Assembly: GCA_019424135.1 (NCBI GenBank)
Contig: JAHYZZ010000023.1
Span: 1-24,579, forward strand
DNA length: 24,579 nt
Direction: 5' to 3'
Source of the DNA: Lachnospiraceae bacterium
GTDB taxonomy: Bacteria; Bacillota; Clostridia; Lachnospirales; Lachnospiraceae
In this document: positions 23,496 to 24,579 of the stretch, one piece after another
How positions within the stretch are numbered: position 1 is the first letter of the stretch
Layout: every line of letters starts with the position of its first letter
Program-made: the position numbers and the translations under genes
The notes under the pieces: model-generated
Databases searched by the model: none
What the model saw: only the letters and a program-made list of their open reading frames with translations
Told to the model about the DNA's origin: nothing

Positions 23496-24465
23496 TTTAT
23501 TCAGACTTACGGCCGCTGTTGCATGTGGGGCAATATTGTTGACAGGCTGCTCCTTCTTTGAGACAGAAGATGTGGTTGTAGGATATGAGAAGGAAAACTA
23601 TAATCAGAATATTTATCAGGACAGTCTCTTTGCTTCGGATCTATGTGTAGCTGATGGAGATGTAGAGATGGCGGGGGCTCCGGAGACTTCCGGCCTTCAT
23701 GCGGCAGCATTGTTCGATGTAAACGAGAGTAAAGTGGATTTTGCATATCAGGTTTTTGACAGACTATATCCTGCCAGTACAACTAAGATTATGACGGCGC
23801 TTCTGGCTATCGAATATGGCGATCTGTCCCAAAAAGTAACTGTATCTGAGGCCGCTTCTTCTACTAGTTTTGCGGCAGATGAATCGGTGTGTGAGATTGA
23901 AACTGGAGATGAACTTACCTTAAATGATCTCCTTTATGGACTTTTAATGTGTTCTGGGAATGATGCAGCTGTTGCCATTGCTGAGACAGTCAGCGGAAGT
24001 GTCGATGAGTTCGTGGATTTAATGAACGAACGGGCCCAGGAACTGATGGCTACTCAGACACATTTTGAAAATCCTCACGGTCTTCACAGTGAGAACCATT
24101 ATACAACGGCTTATGATTTGTATCTGATTTTCAATGAATGTATCAAACATGATGAGTTTTTGGAAGTTATCAGCGCTGATTCCTACACTCCGGACATCAC
24201 GGGTGCGGACGGAAATCCCAGGAATCTGGAATGGGAACCAACAAATTTTTATGCTACAGGCGAGGCCGAGTCACCACAGAATGTTACTTTGGTAGGCGGT
24301 AAGACCGGCACTACCCAACTTGCAGGCAATTGCCTGATCCTGTTGGAAAAGGATTCCCAGGATCACCCATATATTTCGATTGTAATGGGAGCTGATACGA
24401 AAGATCTGTTGTATCAGGATATGAGTACGTTGATAGAAAATATTCCAGAGAATACAGATTCTTAA
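23479..24465 (+). CDS. dacA: D-alanyl-D-alanine carboxypeptidase (peptidase S11), lipoprotein
   Basis: 328 residues from the GTG at 23479, 12 bases after GAGGAG; a TTG at 23470 is in frame but only three bases from it. The N-terminus is a lipoprotein signal: hydrophobic LTAAVACGAILLTGC with lipobox LTGC and lipidated Cys24. The penicillin-binding motifs of family S11 are present: S100-TTK103 (YPASTTKIMTALLA), S159-G-N161 (LMCSGNDAAVAIAE) and K275-TG (VGGKTGTTQLAGNC). It removes the terminal D-Ala from stem peptides at the outer face of the membrane. Lipid anchoring, rather than the C-terminal amphipathic helix of DacA/PBP5, is notable, and no PBP5 C-terminal domain is seen. It is the last gene of the run. 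Confidence 0.93.
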   Translation: MKCIGNLFRLTAAVACGAILLTGCSFFETEDVVVGYEKENYNQNIYQDSLFASDLCVADGDVEMAGAPETSGLHAAALFDVNESKVDFAYQVFDRLYPASTTKIMTALLAIEYGDLSQKVTVSEAASSTSFAADESVCEIETGDELTLNDLLYGLLMCSGNDAAVAIAETVSGSVDEFVDLMNERAQELMATQTHFENPHGLHSENHYTTAYDLYLIFNECIKHDEFLEVISADSYTPDITGADGNPRNLEWEPTNFYATGEAESPQNVTLVGGKTGTTQLAGNCLILLEKDSQDHPYISIVMGADTKDLLYQDMSTLIENIPENTDS

Positions 24466-24472
24466 GAATGAG

Positions 24473-24503
24473 AGGGGCATCTCTGAAAAGGGATACCCCT
24501 TTA
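24473..24503. terminator. Possible terminator (best read on minus strand) after the carboxypeptidase gene
   Basis: AAAGGG (24487-24492) pairs with CCCTTT (24497-24502) around ATAC. Alternatively AGGGGCATC (24473-24481) pairs with GATACCCCT (24492-24500) with one mismatch. The plus strand lacks a clean T tract after the stem, whereas the minus strand has CCCTTTT. It could end transcripts from both sides. Confidence 0.4.
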
Positions 24504-24579
24504 CTCTATGAAGAACTTGAGATTCTTCCGTACAGGCTGATCAGATACAGCCCGCATAATCCTACCAGCGTATAGATAA
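24501..24579 (-). other. Possible end of a convergent minus-strand gene running off the window
   Basis: Two minus-strand frames are open from the window edge: one to a stop at 24501-24503 (ending KNLKFFIE) and one to a stop at 24506-24508 (hydrophobic IYTLVGLCGLYLISLYG). Either stop sits directly before the hairpin above. With about 25 codons neither can be assigned; a convergent gene is only a suggestion. Confidence 0.2.

Noticed and set aside
1..24579. Prophage, insertion sequence, defence island or CRISPR array
   Set aside because: No transposase, integrase, terminase, restriction, toxin-antitoxin or Cas-like protein, and no direct-repeat array, was seen; nearly all sequence is covered by core genes in one direction.

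Overview
The window is a 24.6 kb stretch of chromosome in which every convincing gene lies on the plus strand. Protein signatures and gene order point to a Gram-positive, low-to-mid GC, gut-type Firmicute, most likely family Lachnospiraceae (class Clostridia). The pointers are DUF896, DUF4250 and DUF4321 small proteins, a PF06541-type membrane protein, the radC-mreBCD-PBP2-minCDE-SEDS-mgsA order, strong AGGAGG-type ribosome binding sites, and frequent GTG/TTG starts. No rRNA, tRNA, transposase, phage module or CRISPR array was seen. No intergenic gap exceeds 120 bases.

Layout. (1) 2-840: the 3' end of a pyridoxamine/pyridoxal kinase gene, then a membrane-anchored protein with a BofC-like C-terminal domain. 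(2) 872-2694: DUF896, DUF4250 and miaB, packed with 1-base spacing and a 35-base overlap. A hairpin terminator follows; its 3' arm carries the ribosome binding site of the next small membrane protein (2746-3162). (3) 3215-10396: a DNA repair and tRNA modification unit (mutS, mutL, miaA), a 97-residue unknown, and a PLP enzyme of the methionine gamma-lyase/aluminium-resistance family, behind an extended -10 promoter. (4) 10426-13885: two unrelated flavoproteins flanking a small tandem-repeat Cys-rich protein. The second flavoprotein has its own promoter and a short structured leader ending in an intrinsic terminator just before its ribosome binding site. (5) 14002-24465: DUF4321, radC, then a cell-elongation and division-site run: divergent mreB, mreC, mreD, a large class B PBP (mrdA), minC, minD, minE, a SEDS glycosyltransferase (rodA type), an mgsA homologue and a D,D-carboxypeptidase lipoprotein. 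Most junctions here overlap or have gaps below 20 bases, so co-transcription is likely.

How they work together. MutS and MutL (both with beta-clamp type QMSLF/QMDLF motifs) form the clamp-directed, MutH-independent mismatch repair pair. MiaA and MiaB carry out successive steps of A37 modification in tRNAs that read UNN codons (i6A, then ms2i6A). MreBCD, the PBP2-type transpeptidase and the SEDS protein form the elongasome. MinCDE places the septum, and the carboxypeptidase trims stem peptides.

Most of the window is core genome and ordinary. The items most worth a second look are: the mgsA homologue, in which the residue aligning with the E. coli catalytic Asp71 is Lys; the operon MreB, with altered phosphate-binding loops; the roughly 250-residue insertion in the PBP; a 70-residue MinE without its usual N-terminal membrane-targeting segment; the twin Cys-motif protein; and the attenuator-like leader at 12171-12268. 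I see no clearly new multi-gene system.
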